A DNA stretch of 64,000 bases from Ferruginibacter sp. (GCA_025352695.1 JANXSK010000195.1:1-64000), one strand, 5' to 3'; numbered from the stretch's first letter, positions 42,794-53,561 are shown. Numbers and translations: made by a program. The notes: generated by a model from the sequence alone, not told the origin.

Positions 42794-43426
42794 CTATTTT
42801 ATAATTTCCTTTACAGAACCACAAGTACTCATTGCTGTATCAAAATATGGATTGTTTACTGCCTTAATTTCACTTAGCCACATAGCCCCACCTTTGTTTT
42901 CATTGTACATCGGACAATGATCCTGATAGATAGGCTTGCCTGCGCCAAATGCTTTTACCAGCAGATAGACTGCCTCACTCATCGTAGCAAAATGTTCACG
43001 CTGGTGAATGATTTCATCATCGTTATTTCCTATATGTTCCGCACCTTCTTTCAGACTTTCTGCTATACTATCAAACAGTTTTTTTTGCGATGCTGTTAAT
43101 AAAGATTTATCCAGCTTAGTGATATTTTCATTCATAATTTTTCCGCTATTGGCTGCTGCTGTAGCATCATCATTGGCAAGTGCATTTTTTATTTGCAGGT
43201 AATTGCCAATAATTTCTTTTATAGAATTTGCCGCTCTTGCACCTACGTTGGTAAATAAAACTGCTACAACTTTTACTTCTTTATCGGCAATATCAATGGC
43301 ATGCTGCATAGTATCTTTACTGGCATTTTTCACTTCATGCAGTTCCGATTCTTTCTTACCATTGCTATTGCAGGAAGTAACTAACACAGCACTTACTGCG
43401 TACAGACTAAAAATTATTCTTTTCAT
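42794..43426 (-). CDS. DUF3347-domain lipoprotein (metal-efflux associated)
   Basis: Lipobox VTSC; IIGNYLQIKNALANDDATAAANSGKIM; IYQDHCPMYNENKGGAMWLSEIKAVNNPYF. Confidence 0.87.
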   Translation of the reverse strand: MKRIIFSLYAVSAVLVTSCNSNGKKESELHEVKNASKDTMQHAIDIADKEVKVVAVLFTNVGARAANSIKEIIGNYLQIKNALANDDATAAANSGKIMNENITKLDKSLLTASQKKLFDSIAESLKEGAEHIGNNDDEIIHQREHFATMSEAVYLLVKAFGAGKPIYQDHCPMYNENKGGAMWLSEIKAVNNPYFDTAMSTCGSVKEIIK

Positions 43427-43447
43427 TGCTATAAAATATTTTATTTA

Positions 43448-43972
43448 TTAATGTTGGTGTTTAGAATAGTCTTCCTTCTTTTCAACTAACGCCATTCCGC
43501 ATTTGGAGCACTTGCCGGGTTGATCACTAGTAACATCAGGGTGCATAGGACATGTGTACATTTTCATCACTTCCATTTTCATGTTTCCCTTTTTTGATTT
43601 GGTCAAATCCATCCCACATTTAGTACATTTTCCGGGCTTGTTACTAGTAACTTCCGGATGCATCGGACAACTATACATTTTCATTGTTCCCATTTTCATT
43701 TGCGCATGTTTTGATAAAACAAGGTCCATTCCACATTTAGAACATTTGCCAGCTTTATCACTAGTTACATCAGAATGCATCGGACAACTGTATTTCATTT
43801 TTTCTGATGGAACCTTAGACGTTTTCATTTTATGTTTTGCTGTGTCCTGTGAAAAAACAGAAACAGATAAGATGGTTAAAGCTGCCATCATCAGCATTTT
43901 TAATGATTTCATTATTATATATTTTTTATGTGAAGAAGAAAAAAAACTTGATATAGCGTATACAAATGCCAA
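43448..43972 (-). CDS. Secreted protein with three heavy-metal-binding domains
   Basis: Three YxCPMHxxVTSxxxGKCxKCGM repeats; likely start at M21 (MKSLKML). Confidence 0.88.
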   Translation of the reverse strand: MAFVYAISSFFSSSHKKYIIMKSLKMLMMAALTILSVSVFSQDTAKHKMKTSKVPSEKMKYSCPMHSDVTSDKAGKCSKCGMDLVLSKHAQMKMGTMKMYSCPMHPEVTSNKPGKCTKCGMDLTKSKKGNMKMEVMKMYTCPMHPDVTSDQPGKCSKCGMALVEKKEDYSKHQH

Positions 43973-44016
43973 AACCCTGGCAAATAATTTGCCCGGTTAA
44001 GTAAGAGAAGTAAAGT

Positions 44017-44415
44017 TTAAATAAGGAAAAAGCAGTTCCGGATATAAACTGCTACGCCACTATCTTGTGGAGGTGCATGACTGATGGGATTTTCTTCTGT
44101 TACAGCAGAAATATCAGCAACAGGTAATTCAAAAATTGTAACCGGTAGTGCAATTGCTAGTAACTGAGGCATTTGAAAGACAGCTTCACCACCCTTTTGA
44201 TCTGCATTATTTTTTATAAATTTATTCTCATCTTTGCAGCAACCATTGTCCTTTTTTTGTGATTGTTTCATGCCACATTTACCACAAGAGGTAGTTTCTT
44301 TGTGGCCCAAACCCCACTCTGCCAACTTGCCCATACAATAGTGCACATGTACAGTAGCACCAATAGAAGTGCTGATGTACACAAGAGCTAATATGGCTAC
44401 AAGTAACTTTTTCAC
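44017..44415 (-). CDS. HYC_CC_PP family protein
   Basis: VHVHYCMGKLAEWGLGHKETTSCGKCGMKQ...NGCCKDE...HAPPQ. Confidence 0.87.
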   Translation of the reverse strand: MKKLLVAILALVYISTSIGATVHVHYCMGKLAEWGLGHKETTSCGKCGMKQSQKKDNGCCKDENKFIKNNADQKGGEAVFQMPQLLAIALPVTIFELPVADISAVTEENPISHAPPQDSGVAVYIRNCFFLI

Positions 44416-44617
44416 AGTGTAAAAGTATAAATTATTTTTTGTAAAGTAGTGTTATTTTACTTTCCGGTTAAATAATTACTCGGCAAAAATTAAAACTGGG
44501 ACTTGAAGTTTTTGTCCAAAAAATAAACTAAAATATAACATCTGGTGACTTACTTTGTTTAAAATAAAATGTTTCATTTTCTTATTTATTTAAGAATAAA
44601 TAATTTTAAAATTTCCC

Positions 44618-45799
44618 CTATTGGGCACTTTGTTTAAAATAAAAAGTGAGTATATAAAATGTAATTCGTATTATTTGGTAAGAGCACCAACGTACAAATT
44701 GCATAAAAATATTTTTTGTATGAATCAAATGTTCGTTGTTAATTACTACACAATCATTTTGAATAATTAGTTCCAGCGTATGCTCCATCTCTGCAGCAAT
44801 ATTTGCATTACGCACATCGAGATTTAATTCAATACTGGCATAGGCACTAATGTTGTTGATATTGTAAGAGCCAATTGTAAGCAACTCATGATCACATACC
44901 GCTACCTTAGCGTGTAACACCGATGGCTGGTATTCGTACAGTTCAATGTTATTGCGTAGCAGCCAGTTGTATAACCAGCGTTCAGCATGTTTGGCAATCA
45001 TTACATCTGAGGGACCAGCTGTAATCACTTTTATTTTTACTCCTCTATTAGCTGCCTTCTTTAACAAACTGCGTATTATTTTTCCAGGCAAAAAATAACT
45101 ACATAAAATAGTTATTTGCGAACGTGCATTGGTAAACATTTCAATATAAGTGGCAGAAATTTCTTTCTTATTTCGTACCCAATCATTTCGCCTCATCCGT
45201 ATAAGACTTTTTTCATCTGTTGTAAAATCAAATAATGATTGATTTTTTTCGTAGTGCGTAAGCCCCATTTTTTTAGGAAAACCATTCCATGTTTTCCAGC
45301 AAAGTACACAAAGCTCTATAGCAATCTCACCTTCCGCAAACATTGCAAAATCAAGCCAGGAAGGGCTTCCAGGAAAATCATTGTACTTGTCAGAAATATT
45401 TAAACCACCAACTACAGCCATTCTTCCGTCTACTACAAAAATTTTATGGTGTAATCTTCTGCCAAAATAATAATTTTTACTTTTAAAAATCGGTTCAAAA
45501 AAACGAAAATGTATACGGGCAACTTTTAACTCCTCAATAAAAGCTAAAGGCAGATCCTGCGAAGCATAACCATCTGTGAGCAGGTAAACTTTTACTCCTC
45601 GAAGTACAGCAGTTTTAAGTGCATTTGCAACTAGACGACCGGTTTCATCAGCACTGTAAATATAAGTTTGAAGATGTATGCTTTCAGTTGCCTGGCTAAT
45701 CATCAATATCAAAAGTTCAAAATACTCCCTACCTCCATGAATTAGCTTTGCTTTATTCACCGCAGTATAGCCAGTAATTTTATTTTTAGCGTATTTCAC
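44618..45799 (-). CDS. Phospholipase D / cardiolipin synthase-like protein
   Basis: HHKIFVVDGRMAVVGGLNISDKY and VLHAKVAVCDHELLTIGSYNINNIS (two HKD motifs). Confidence 0.9.
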   Translation of the reverse strand: MKYAKNKITGYTAVNKAKLIHGGREYFELLILMISQATESIHLQTYIYSADETGRLVANALKTAVLRGVKVYLLTDGYASQDLPLAFIEELKVARIHFRFFEPIFKSKNYYFGRRLHHKIFVVDGRMAVVGGLNISDKYNDFPGSPSWLDFAMFAEGEIAIELCVLCWKTWNGFPKKMGLTHYEKNQSLFDFTTDEKSLIRMRRNDWVRNKKEISATYIEMFTNARSQITILCSYFLPGKIIRSLLKKAANRGVKIKVITAGPSDVMIAKHAERWLYNWLLRNNIELYEYQPSVLHAKVAVCDHELLTIGSYNINNISAYASIELNLDVRNANIAAEMEHTLELIIQNDCVVINNEHLIHTKNIFMQFVRWCSYQIIRITFYILTFYFKQSAQ

Positions 45800-46518
45800 T
45801 TTTTGGTAGCCGAAATTGAGTTAAAAAAAGCAGTAAAATTAATATTACAATATAGTGAAAATATAAACATATAATTGAATAGTAAGCAGGATTGTCAATC
45901 ATAAACAATACTGTTTACTGTCCTCGTTTTTTGTACATCAAATAAAAATTTAATTTTCAGTTGGTTAGTTTTTGATTTTAATGACAACCTAATTTGCTCT
46001 ATTATTTCAGCTGTAAAAAAAATAAATGCAGCACTAATAATAAGTATAGAAGAAAAGGAAGAAATTAGTATTCAAAAGTAAATTCCACCTAAAATTATCA
46101 ATTGTAGCGAATAGGGAAATGTATCTTTTGATTTATCTGCACATTATATTTACTCCTATGATTACAGGATCTATTGGAAAAGAATAAAAAGTGAAAAAGT
46201 ATTAAATCAATATTGAACCATTGGCAGAAGGGGAAATCTACAAAAAGTTAAAATGCTACTGTATCGCTTTATTTTAATGCAATATCATTTATAGAGGGCG
46301 CAGCTCTAGCAGAGGATGGTGAATTTATTACTGTAAAAAAAATTGGGTTAAGCAAGTGGTTACTAATACTAAAAATTGGTATTTAAATTTCGAAGTTTTT
46401 TCATCGCCGGTAATATAAGCGTTGAACCTAATCTGAATCTGCACAGTTAGTATCCACTCTGCAAAATTGGCAAAATCTTTAAATCGGCATTGATGATATG
46501 CAGATGCATTTTCTAAAT

Positions 46519-47520
46519 TTAAATTATGCGACCAATTTTTTGTTCGAGCAACATCAGGTCGGCCAATACAAAGGCAGTAACAGCTTCCAGTACAACAGGT
46601 ACTCTTAAAGCGATGCATAAATCATGTCTGCCTTTTACTGAGAAATCTTCTGTTTCGCCCGTATCAACATTTAGTGTGTGCTGAATTTTCGGTGTAGAAG
46701 AAGTTGGTTTGATGGCGATACGAAAAACTATTTCGTTGCTGTTGGTTATACCTCCCACAATACCAGCACCATGATTGGTTCTTGTTTTACCGGTGCTATC
46801 TTCAATAGCATCATTGTGCTTGCTACCAAACATTCGGGCAGCTGCAAAACCAGTTCCAAATTCAATTCCTCTAACGGCTGGTATAGCAAATACTGCATGG
46901 GCTATCAATGATTCTGCTGAATCAAAAAACGGTTCGCCCAAACCAATAGGCAAGCCATTTACTTTGCACTCTACAATACCACCGATGGTATCTTTTGCAT
47001 CAATAGCTTTTTGCAAACCAATTTCGGTATTCGCTTCGCCACCAATTTCAAGAATAGTAGCTGTAATATTTATTTCTTTTAATAATTTTTTTGCTACCAC
47101 ACCTGCTGCTACCAAACACACTGTCAGCCTGCCACTAAAATGTCCTCCACCTCTAAAATCTTCAAAGCCTCCAAACTTTTTTGTAGCCACAAAATCTGCA
47201 TGGCCTGGTCTTGGTACGGCTCTTTGCTTTTCGTAATCGCCGCTACGTGTATTGGTATTATCAAACAAAATGGTAATAGGGGCACCTGTAGTTTTACCTT
47301 TGAAAATGCCATTCATTATTCTTGGCAAATCAGCTTCTTTACGCGGTGTAGTTCCTTTGGCTCCAGCTTTTCTTCTTTCAATATCTGTGGTAAAGTCATC
47401 TACGCTTAATAGTAAGCCTGCGGGACAACCATCAATATTAATACCCACGCATTCGCCATGCGATTCACCAAAAATACTTACTCTGAATATTCTTCCAAAA
47501 CTGTTCATAATTAATCCCAT
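46519..47520 (-). CDS. aroC: Chorismate synthase; likely start slightly downstream at MNSFGRIFRV
   Basis: GRIFRVSIFGESHGECVGINIDGCPAGL; RPGHADFVATKKFGGFEDFRGGGHFSGRLT. Confidence 0.95.
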   Translation of the reverse strand: MGLIMNSFGRIFRVSIFGESHGECVGINIDGCPAGLLLSVDDFTTDIERRKAGAKGTTPRKEADLPRIMNGIFKGKTTGAPITILFDNTNTRSGDYEKQRAVPRPGHADFVATKKFGGFEDFRGGGHFSGRLTVCLVAAGVVAKKLLKEINITATILEIGGEANTEIGLQKAIDAKDTIGGIVECKVNGLPIGLGEPFFDSAESLIAHAVFAIPAVRGIEFGTGFAAARMFGSKHNDAIEDSTGKTRTNHGAGIVGGITNSNEIVFRIAIKPTSSTPKIQHTLNVDTGETEDFSVKGRHDLCIALRVPVVLEAVTAFVLADLMLLEQKIGRII

Positions 47521-47568
47521 CCCCTAAAGGGGCTTTTAGTTTAAAATAACTTTAAGATACTTTCCTTA

Positions 47569-48852
47569 TTAATAAGAAACCACAGCCCCCAATTGTTTTA
47601 AATGCGCATAAAAATCAGGATAAGATTTATTAATAGCTTCCGCATGTTCTATAATAGTAAAACCGGTTGTTTTTAATCCGGCAACGGCACAAGCCATCGC
47701 AATACGGTGATCGTGATGAGAATGAACAGTAGCAGCTTTTACAACAGTACCGCCTTCTATCAGCATGAGATTACCTTGTAATTTTATTACGATACCCATT
47801 TTACCAAACTCTTCCCGTAAAGTTAAGCCACGGTTACTTTCTTTATGTGCCAACCTGTTCACTCCTTCTATAACTGAGGTTCCGTTGCAATAAGCCGCTA
47901 ATGCTACTAAAGGCGGAAAAAGATCAGGGCAATCAGTTGCATCAAAATGAAAGGCTTTTAGTGCATTGGTGCCTGTAGCCGGCTTTGCAATTTCAATTTG
48001 TTTTTCTTGTATAGAAATAGTGCTGCCGCAATCTATCAATGCTTGCAAAATAGCTTTATCAGCCTGGGTAGAAAAAGTATCCAATCCATTTACGGTAATT
48101 TTTCCAGCGATAGCACCTGCTACCAATAAAAATGCACCTCCGCTCCAATCACCTTCAACAGTATATTCAATGGTTGTTTCACTGGAACTATTAACAGGCT
48201 TTACCAGAAAAGATTTAAAGTTATTGTTGGTTACATCATAGCCAAAAACTTTCATCACCTGCAAGGTAAGATCAATGTAGGGCTTACTCTTTAAATTAGT
48301 AACCGTTATGGTAACCGGCTCTGTAGCAGCTTTACCAAAAGCCATTAATAAACCTGTTAAAAATTGAGAACTTAGCGACCCATCAATCGTTATATCTCTG
48401 GGTTGTAACGGACCCTTTATTTTTATAGGCAATTTACCGTTATTGGATTCGATACCTATATCCAGTTTAGGAAAAATTTCATCAAAAAAATCCATTGGCC
48501 TTGTAAGTAAACTTCCTGTTCCGTTAATAACAATTGACTTGTTACTTAATGCCGCAATAGGAGCAAACATCCGAATACCCAAACCACTTTCCCCACAATT
48601 CATTTCAGCACTAATCGGCTGTATTCCTTTACTATCAATGGTTATACAGTCATCTTCCACTTCAGTTACGGTTGCACCTAAAATTTTTATCACTGCCAAT
48701 GCAGCAAGATCATCATTACTTTTTCCGGGACTGGCAATGGTAGTTTTCCCTTCGTTTAGCAGTGCAGCAGCACATGCTCTTTGCATAGAGCTTTTAGAAG
48801 TTGGTGCATTAATTGTTCCTGAAATATAGGAAGGTTGTATTGTTACAATCAT
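47569..48852 (-). CDS. aroA: 3-phosphoshikimate 1-carboxyvinyltransferase
   Basis: INAPTSKSSMQRACAAALL; NCGESGLGIRMFAPIAAL; RLAHKESNRGLTLREEFGKMG; HHDHRIAMACAVAGL. Confidence 0.95.
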   Translation of the reverse strand: MIVTIQPSYISGTINAPTSKSSMQRACAAALLNEGKTTIASPGKSNDDLAALAVIKILGATVTEVEDDCITIDSKGIQPISAEMNCGESGLGIRMFAPIAALSNKSIVINGTGSLLTRPMDFFDEIFPKLDIGIESNNGKLPIKIKGPLQPRDITIDGSLSSQFLTGLLMAFGKAATEPVTITVTNLKSKPYIDLTLQVMKVFGYDVTNNNFKSFLVKPVNSSSETTIEYTVEGDWSGGAFLLVAGAIAGKITVNGLDTFSTQADKAILQALIDCGSTISIQEKQIEIAKPATGTNALKAFHFDATDCPDLFPPLVALAAYCNGTSVIEGVNRLAHKESNRGLTLREEFGKMGIVIKLQGNLMLIEGGTVVKAATVHSHHDHRIAMACAVAGLKTTGFTIIEHAEAINKSYPDFYAHLKQLGAVVSY

Positions 48853-48918
48853 ATTTATTTACTGTCTTTCAAAACCAAGCTGTACATATTAAAAAATACT
48901 ACCCGTTTCTACTTATTT

Positions 48919-49971
48919 TTAATGGATTAAATTTTCCAGTTCGTTCATATCAATTGTCTGTATAATTGCTTCGCCAATGGAATTCAACAGGATAAAATTC
49001 ATGCTATTGCTTACTCTTTTTTTATCCATCTTTAACACCGCCCAAATTTTTTGTTTATCATATTCATATTGTGTGGGTAAATGGTATTTTTTAAGCAGGG
49101 CTTTTATTTTATTTGTATCTGATACTGAAAAATTATTGGTTGATTCCGAAATAGCACAAGCTGCTATCATACCTATACTTACTGCATGACCATGCGGTAA
49201 AAGGTACAGGTTTTCAATTGCATGTCCCAAAGTATGTCCAAAATTTAATAGTTTCCGATCGCTCATTTCAAACTCATCATTTACTACAACAGTGGTTTTT
49301 ATTTGTACATTTCTTTCAATTAAATTTGCCAGCTTGCCTATATCAGCCTGAAAATTTTCGATTGATTCCTGCTCCAGCAATGCAAATAATTCGGCATCTT
49401 TAATACATGCATGTTTTATTACTTCTGCAAAACCATTAATCCATTCTGGATGGGGTAATGTTTTTAAAAGCGAATAATCAAACAATAAAAATTCGGGTTG
49501 TTTTATGAGACCAACTAAGTTTTTATACATACCCACATCAACACCGTTTTTACCACCAATGGCAGCATCTACCATTGAAAGAATAGTTGTTGGCACAAAA
49601 GCAAATTTTACCCCACGCATGTAAATACTGGCAGCAAAACCAGTAATATCAGTTACCACACCACCACCGACACCTACAATAAAACTAGTACGGTCTGCAT
49701 TTCGTGCTATCAGCTCATCAATAATAAAATTAACAGTAGCTTGTTGTTTATGCGTTTCGCCTGCAGGCAGTATAATCGTTTGCCAAGCCTTAAACAATTG
49801 TTGATTACTTTCAAACACGTTGGTGTCAGTAATGATAAAGGTATTGTCTCTGGCAACAATTTGTTCCAGATAAGCAAACGATGTATCAAAATAGTAAGAG
49901 CCACCAAAATTACCTACAGTTGGAATTGCTTCAGAAGCACCGGCAAATGATGAAACTTTAATAATTTTCAT
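48919..49971 (-). CDS. aroB: 3-dehydroquinate synthase
   Basis: GVGGGVVTDITGFAASIYMRGVKFAFVPTTILSMVDAAIGGKNGVD; LLNFGHTLGHAIE. Confidence 0.95.
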   Translation of the reverse strand: MKIIKVSSFAGASEAIPTVGNFGGSYYFDTSFAYLEQIVARDNTFIITDTNVFESNQQLFKAWQTIILPAGETHKQQATVNFIIDELIARNADRTSFIVGVGGGVVTDITGFAASIYMRGVKFAFVPTTILSMVDAAIGGKNGVDVGMYKNLVGLIKQPEFLLFDYSLLKTLPHPEWINGFAEVIKHACIKDAELFALLEQESIENFQADIGKLANLIERNVQIKTTVVVNDEFEMSDRKLLNFGHTLGHAIENLYLLPHGHAVSIGMIAACAISESTNNFSVSDTNKIKALLKKYHLPTQYEYDKQKIWAVLKMDKKRVSNSMNFILLNSIGEAIIQTIDMNELENLIH

Positions 49972-50058
49972 AACGCTATTAATCAGTTAAATAACTAACA
50001 CCTGGAAAATGATGCAACAAAAAATCTGTTCTTATGAGTAAAATTTAAAAAAAGTTTT

Positions 50059-51174
50059 TTAAGAGTTCATCACTTTATTCTGGTGGTTTATACTTTCCAA
50101 ATGTACTGCATCATAATATTTGGTAATAAAATCCTGGCTTAATCCAAGTACCTCACCTTTCTTAAATGCTTTTTGTAAAATATCATTCCAGCGGTTGGTT
50201 TGTAAAATAGTAATATTATTTTCTCTTTTATATTCACCGATTTTATCAGCAATTTTCATGCGTTGTGCAATCAAAGCCAACAATTCATCATCTACATGGT
50301 TAATTTGCTCTCTTAATGTTGCCAATGCAGTTATAAACTCCTGTTTGTCGGTAGCTTCGGAGCGCCAGATTAACGCATCCAGCATTTCTGCCAAACGTTC
50401 GGGCGTAATTTGTTGCTTTGCATCGCTCCATGCGTTATCCGGATCAATGTGACTTTCAATCATCACGCCATCAAAATCAAGATCAATACTTTTTTGTGAT
50501 ACAGATTGCAAATTGATTCTGTTACCACAAATATGCGAAGGATCACAAATTAAAATCATTTCTGGAAAACGACGTTTCATTTCAATTGGCAAATGCCACA
50601 TCGGTGCGTTGCGATATTCAGTATTACCATAGTTTGAAAATCCCCGGTGTATCATCCCCACTTGTTTGATTCCAGCTTTCTGTATACGTTCAATTGCACC
50701 GGTCCATAATTCCAGATCTGGATTGATTGGATTTTTAATTAATACCGGAACATCAACACCACGCAAGGCATCGGCAACTTCCTGCACACTAAAAGGATTC
50801 ACTGTAGTTCTTGCACCAATCCAAAGCATATCGGTATCAAAATGCAATGCATCTTCTACGTGTTTTGCGGTTGCAACTTCTACCGTTGTTGGTAAACCAG
50901 TAATCTTTTTTGCAGTTGCCATCCAGGACAATCCTTTAGCACCAATACCTTCAAATAAACCTGGCTTGGTACGTGGTTTCCAGATACCTGCACGTAAAAC
51001 ATCCACCTTGCCTGTTTTAGCAAGTCGGGTAGCTGTTTCAATAACCTGCTCTTCGGTTTCGGCACTACATGGGCCACTAATAATTAAAGGACGTTTTGCC
51101 CATTTTTCCTGCATTAATTCTTTCATAGTTTTGTTTTCTGTTTGCATTGTAAAATTAGTTTTTGTTACCAACAT
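50059..51174 (-). CDS. Bifunctional DAHP synthase / type II chorismate mutase
   Basis: IISGPCSAETEEQV..LRAGIWKPRTKPGLFEGIG; C-term REQINHVDDELLALIAQRMKIADKIGEYKRENNI. Confidence 0.94.
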   Translation of the reverse strand: MLVTKTNFTMQTENKTMKELMQEKWAKRPLIISGPCSAETEEQVIETATRLAKTGKVDVLRAGIWKPRTKPGLFEGIGAKGLSWMATAKKITGLPTTVEVATAKHVEDALHFDTDMLWIGARTTVNPFSVQEVADALRGVDVPVLIKNPINPDLELWTGAIERIQKAGIKQVGMIHRGFSNYGNTEYRNAPMWHLPIEMKRRFPEMILICDPSHICGNRINLQSVSQKSIDLDFDGVMIESHIDPDNAWSDAKQQITPERLAEMLDALIWRSEATDKQEFITALATLREQINHVDDELLALIAQRMKIADKIGEYKRENNITILQTNRWNDILQKAFKKGEVLGLSQDFITKYYDAVHLESINHQNKVMNS

Positions 51175-51324
51175 TTATAATTCTATTTAAAATCGTTGTG
51201 TCGAAGCCGATAGCTATCGGCGCATGTACTTTTTAAGACGTAAGTAGCTTTTATCAAAGCCTATCATGATAAGCTAATTTTATATATACTACTTTTAATT
51301 ATTCATTGCTCAGTACTATACCAA

Positions 51325-52290
51325 TCATTTTAAAATTCGTTTTATTTTATTTGCATTCTCCATCAGCTCTACCAGATATTCTAAATTTTCCTTTTCCAGG
51401 CTCATTTTAAATTTTCTTAACTGCGAAATATGTTCATTCAACACATCAAGTACATTCTCTCTATTTTGCATAAAAATCGGTGCCCACATAGCGGGGTTGC
51501 TTTTTGCTAACCGTACTGTACTTTCAAAGCCTCCGCCTGCCAGTTCAAAAATGGCGTCTTCTTCTTTCTCTTTTTCCAATACGGTATTGGCAAGGGCAAA
51601 AGAAGTAATGTGTGAAATATGACTAATGTAAGCCGCATGAATATCATGGGCATGTGCATTCATATAAACAATATGCATCCCCAGTGATTTGTACATATTT
51701 TCAACCGTTGCCACCACATCGGCATCTGTTTTTTCTTTTTCACAAATCACACACGCCCTACCCTCAAAAGCACCTCTCACAGCGGCTTCAGGACCACTGT
51801 ATTCGGTTCCCCACATCGGGTGAGTTGCAATAAAACGATGTCGCATCGGGTGATCTTTTAATGCATCACACAAAACAAATTTGGTAGATCCTGCATCTGC
51901 AACCATTTGTTTATCCGTTAGCAGATCCATTATTTGTTTCATCACAACTACAGTTGCATCAACAGGAATTGCTACATAAATAAAATCACTTTGTTTTACC
52001 GCTTCTTCAAATGGCAAAGCTTCATCAATTATTCCAAGTTCTTTTGCCTTTTGCAAACTTGCTTCAGTTCTGCTAACACCAATAATTTTTTTAGCAAAAC
52101 CTTTTTCTTTCATCGCCAGGGCAAATGAACCACTTATTAAACCAACACCTACTATTGTAATTATACCTGTGGCTAAAGAAGTTACTTTTTCAGCCGATAT
52201 TCCAGTTATAATATTTTCTTTATTAATTGGTTCTATACTTTCCATTGTAACAAATCTTTTTCTTATTTCCATTAACCTTTTGTAGATCAA
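51325..52290 (-). CDS. tyrA: Prephenate dehydrogenase
   Basis: TIVGVGLISGSFALAMKEKGFAKKIIGVSR; ATHPMWGTEYSGPEAA; ISHITSFALA. Confidence 0.93.
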   Translation of the reverse strand: MIYKRLMEIRKRFVTMESIEPINKENIITGISAEKVTSLATGIITIVGVGLISGSFALAMKEKGFAKKIIGVSRTEASLQKAKELGIIDEALPFEEAVKQSDFIYVAIPVDATVVVMKQIMDLLTDKQMVADAGSTKFVLCDALKDHPMRHRFIATHPMWGTEYSGPEAAVRGAFEGRACVICEKEKTDADVVATVENMYKSLGMHIVYMNAHAHDIHAAYISHISHITSFALANTVLEKEKEEDAIFELAGGGFESTVRLAKSNPAMWAPIFMQNRENVLDVLNEHISQLRKFKMSLEKENLEYLVELMENANKIKRILK

Positions 52291-52296
52291 AAGGCT

Positions 52297-53526
52297 TTAT
52301 GCAATTTTCCTAATCCGGTCAATTGCTTCCACTATTTTTTCCACACTGCTGCATAAACTAACCCTTACATATTTATCCCCGGCACTTCCAAATATTCCAC
52401 CAGGTGTTATAAATACATTCGATTCATACAATACTTTGTCACATAATTCATATCCATCTTTATATCCCGAAGGAATCGCTGCCCATACAAATAAGCCAAC
52501 CTGTTTTTCATCAAATGTGCAATGCAGTAATTGCAATAATTCAATCACTTTCTCCCTTCGCTGCCGGTACACTTTATTTACTTCTTCATGAAAGTCACCT
52601 TGCAATTGCAGTGCTTTTACGGCTGCTAATTGAAGTGGTAAAAACATTCCACTATCCATATTGCTTTTAAAACGCAATACTTCATTAATTCTTTCAGTGG
52701 CCCCTGCCAGCAAACCAATACGCCAGCCCGCCATATTGTGCGATTTACTTAATGAGTTTAATTCTATGGCCACATCTTTTGCTCCGTCAACACTTAATAA
52801 ACTTAAAGGAGTGTCGTTTAAAATAAAACTGTAGGGATTATCATGAACCAATAAAATAGCATGTTTTTTTGCAAATGCAACAAGTTGTGTAAAAAGCTCC
52901 TTTGTGGGCAGCTGCCCTGTTGGCATTTGCGGATAATTTACAAACATCAGCTTCACTTTTTGCAGGTCTGTTTTTTCCAAAGCTACAAAATCCGGAAACC
53001 AGTTATTTTCTTTTGTAAGGTTATATTCCACAACTGTACCACCTGAAATTTTAACCGCACTTTTATAAGTAGGATATCCAGGATTGGGAATTAGTACAAA
53101 ATCTCCTTCATTTATATAGGTCATACAAATATGCATGATACCTTCTTTACTTCCTATCAATGGCAATATTTCTGTATCAGCGTTTAGTGTAACATCATAC
53201 CATTTTTTATACCAGTTGCTCACTGCATTTCGAAGCACAGGGCTACCTTTATAATTCTGGTATCCATGTTGATCAGACTTCATTGCTTCTTCCTGCAATA
53301 CTTTTATAACAGCAGGATGGGGTGGTAAATCCGGGCTACCAATACCTAAATTTATAACCTGCCTGCCTGCCTTATTCATATCATCTATCTCACGCAGTTT
53401 TGTAGAAAAATAATATTCTCCTACTCCTTCTAATCTTTTTGATACATTCATCTCTAAAACTGTACCCGCCACTGATTCCATTGTTTGGGAAGATGTAGGT
53501 TCCTTTAAAATTATTTTATCGTTCAT
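52297..53526 (-). CDS. PLP-dependent class I/II aminotransferase (probable aromatic/prephenate aminotransferase by context)
   Basis: INLGIGSPDLPPHPAVI; NPGYPTYKSAVKISGG; NSLSKSHNMAGWRIGLLAG. Confidence 0.92.
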   Translation of the reverse strand: MNDKIILKEPTSSQTMESVAGTVLEMNVSKRLEGVGEYYFSTKLREIDDMNKAGRQVINLGIGSPDLPPHPAVIKVLQEEAMKSDQHGYQNYKGSPVLRNAVSNWYKKWYDVTLNADTEILPLIGSKEGIMHICMTYINEGDFVLIPNPGYPTYKSAVKISGGTVVEYNLTKENNWFPDFVALEKTDLQKVKLMFVNYPQMPTGQLPTKELFTQLVAFAKKHAILLVHDNPYSFILNDTPLSLLSVDGAKDVAIELNSLSKSHNMAGWRIGLLAGATERINEVLRFKSNMDSGMFLPLQLAAVKALQLQGDFHEEVNKVYRQRREKVIELLQLLHCTFDEKQVGLFVWAAIPSGYKDGYELCDKVLYESNVFITPGGIFGSAGDKYVRVSLCSSVEKIVEAIDRIRKIA

Positions 53527-53561
53527 TTATAAAAATTTGCTTTTAAACCGTATTTCATTAA

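Noticed and set aside
46000-46500. Possible coding relic (AALAEDGEFITVKKIGLSKW...) downstream of aroC
   Set aside because: Too short and without a recognisable family.
46328-46618. Minus-strand ORF overlapping the end of aroC
   Set aside because: Overlaps the aroC C-terminus in another frame, no recognisable motifs.
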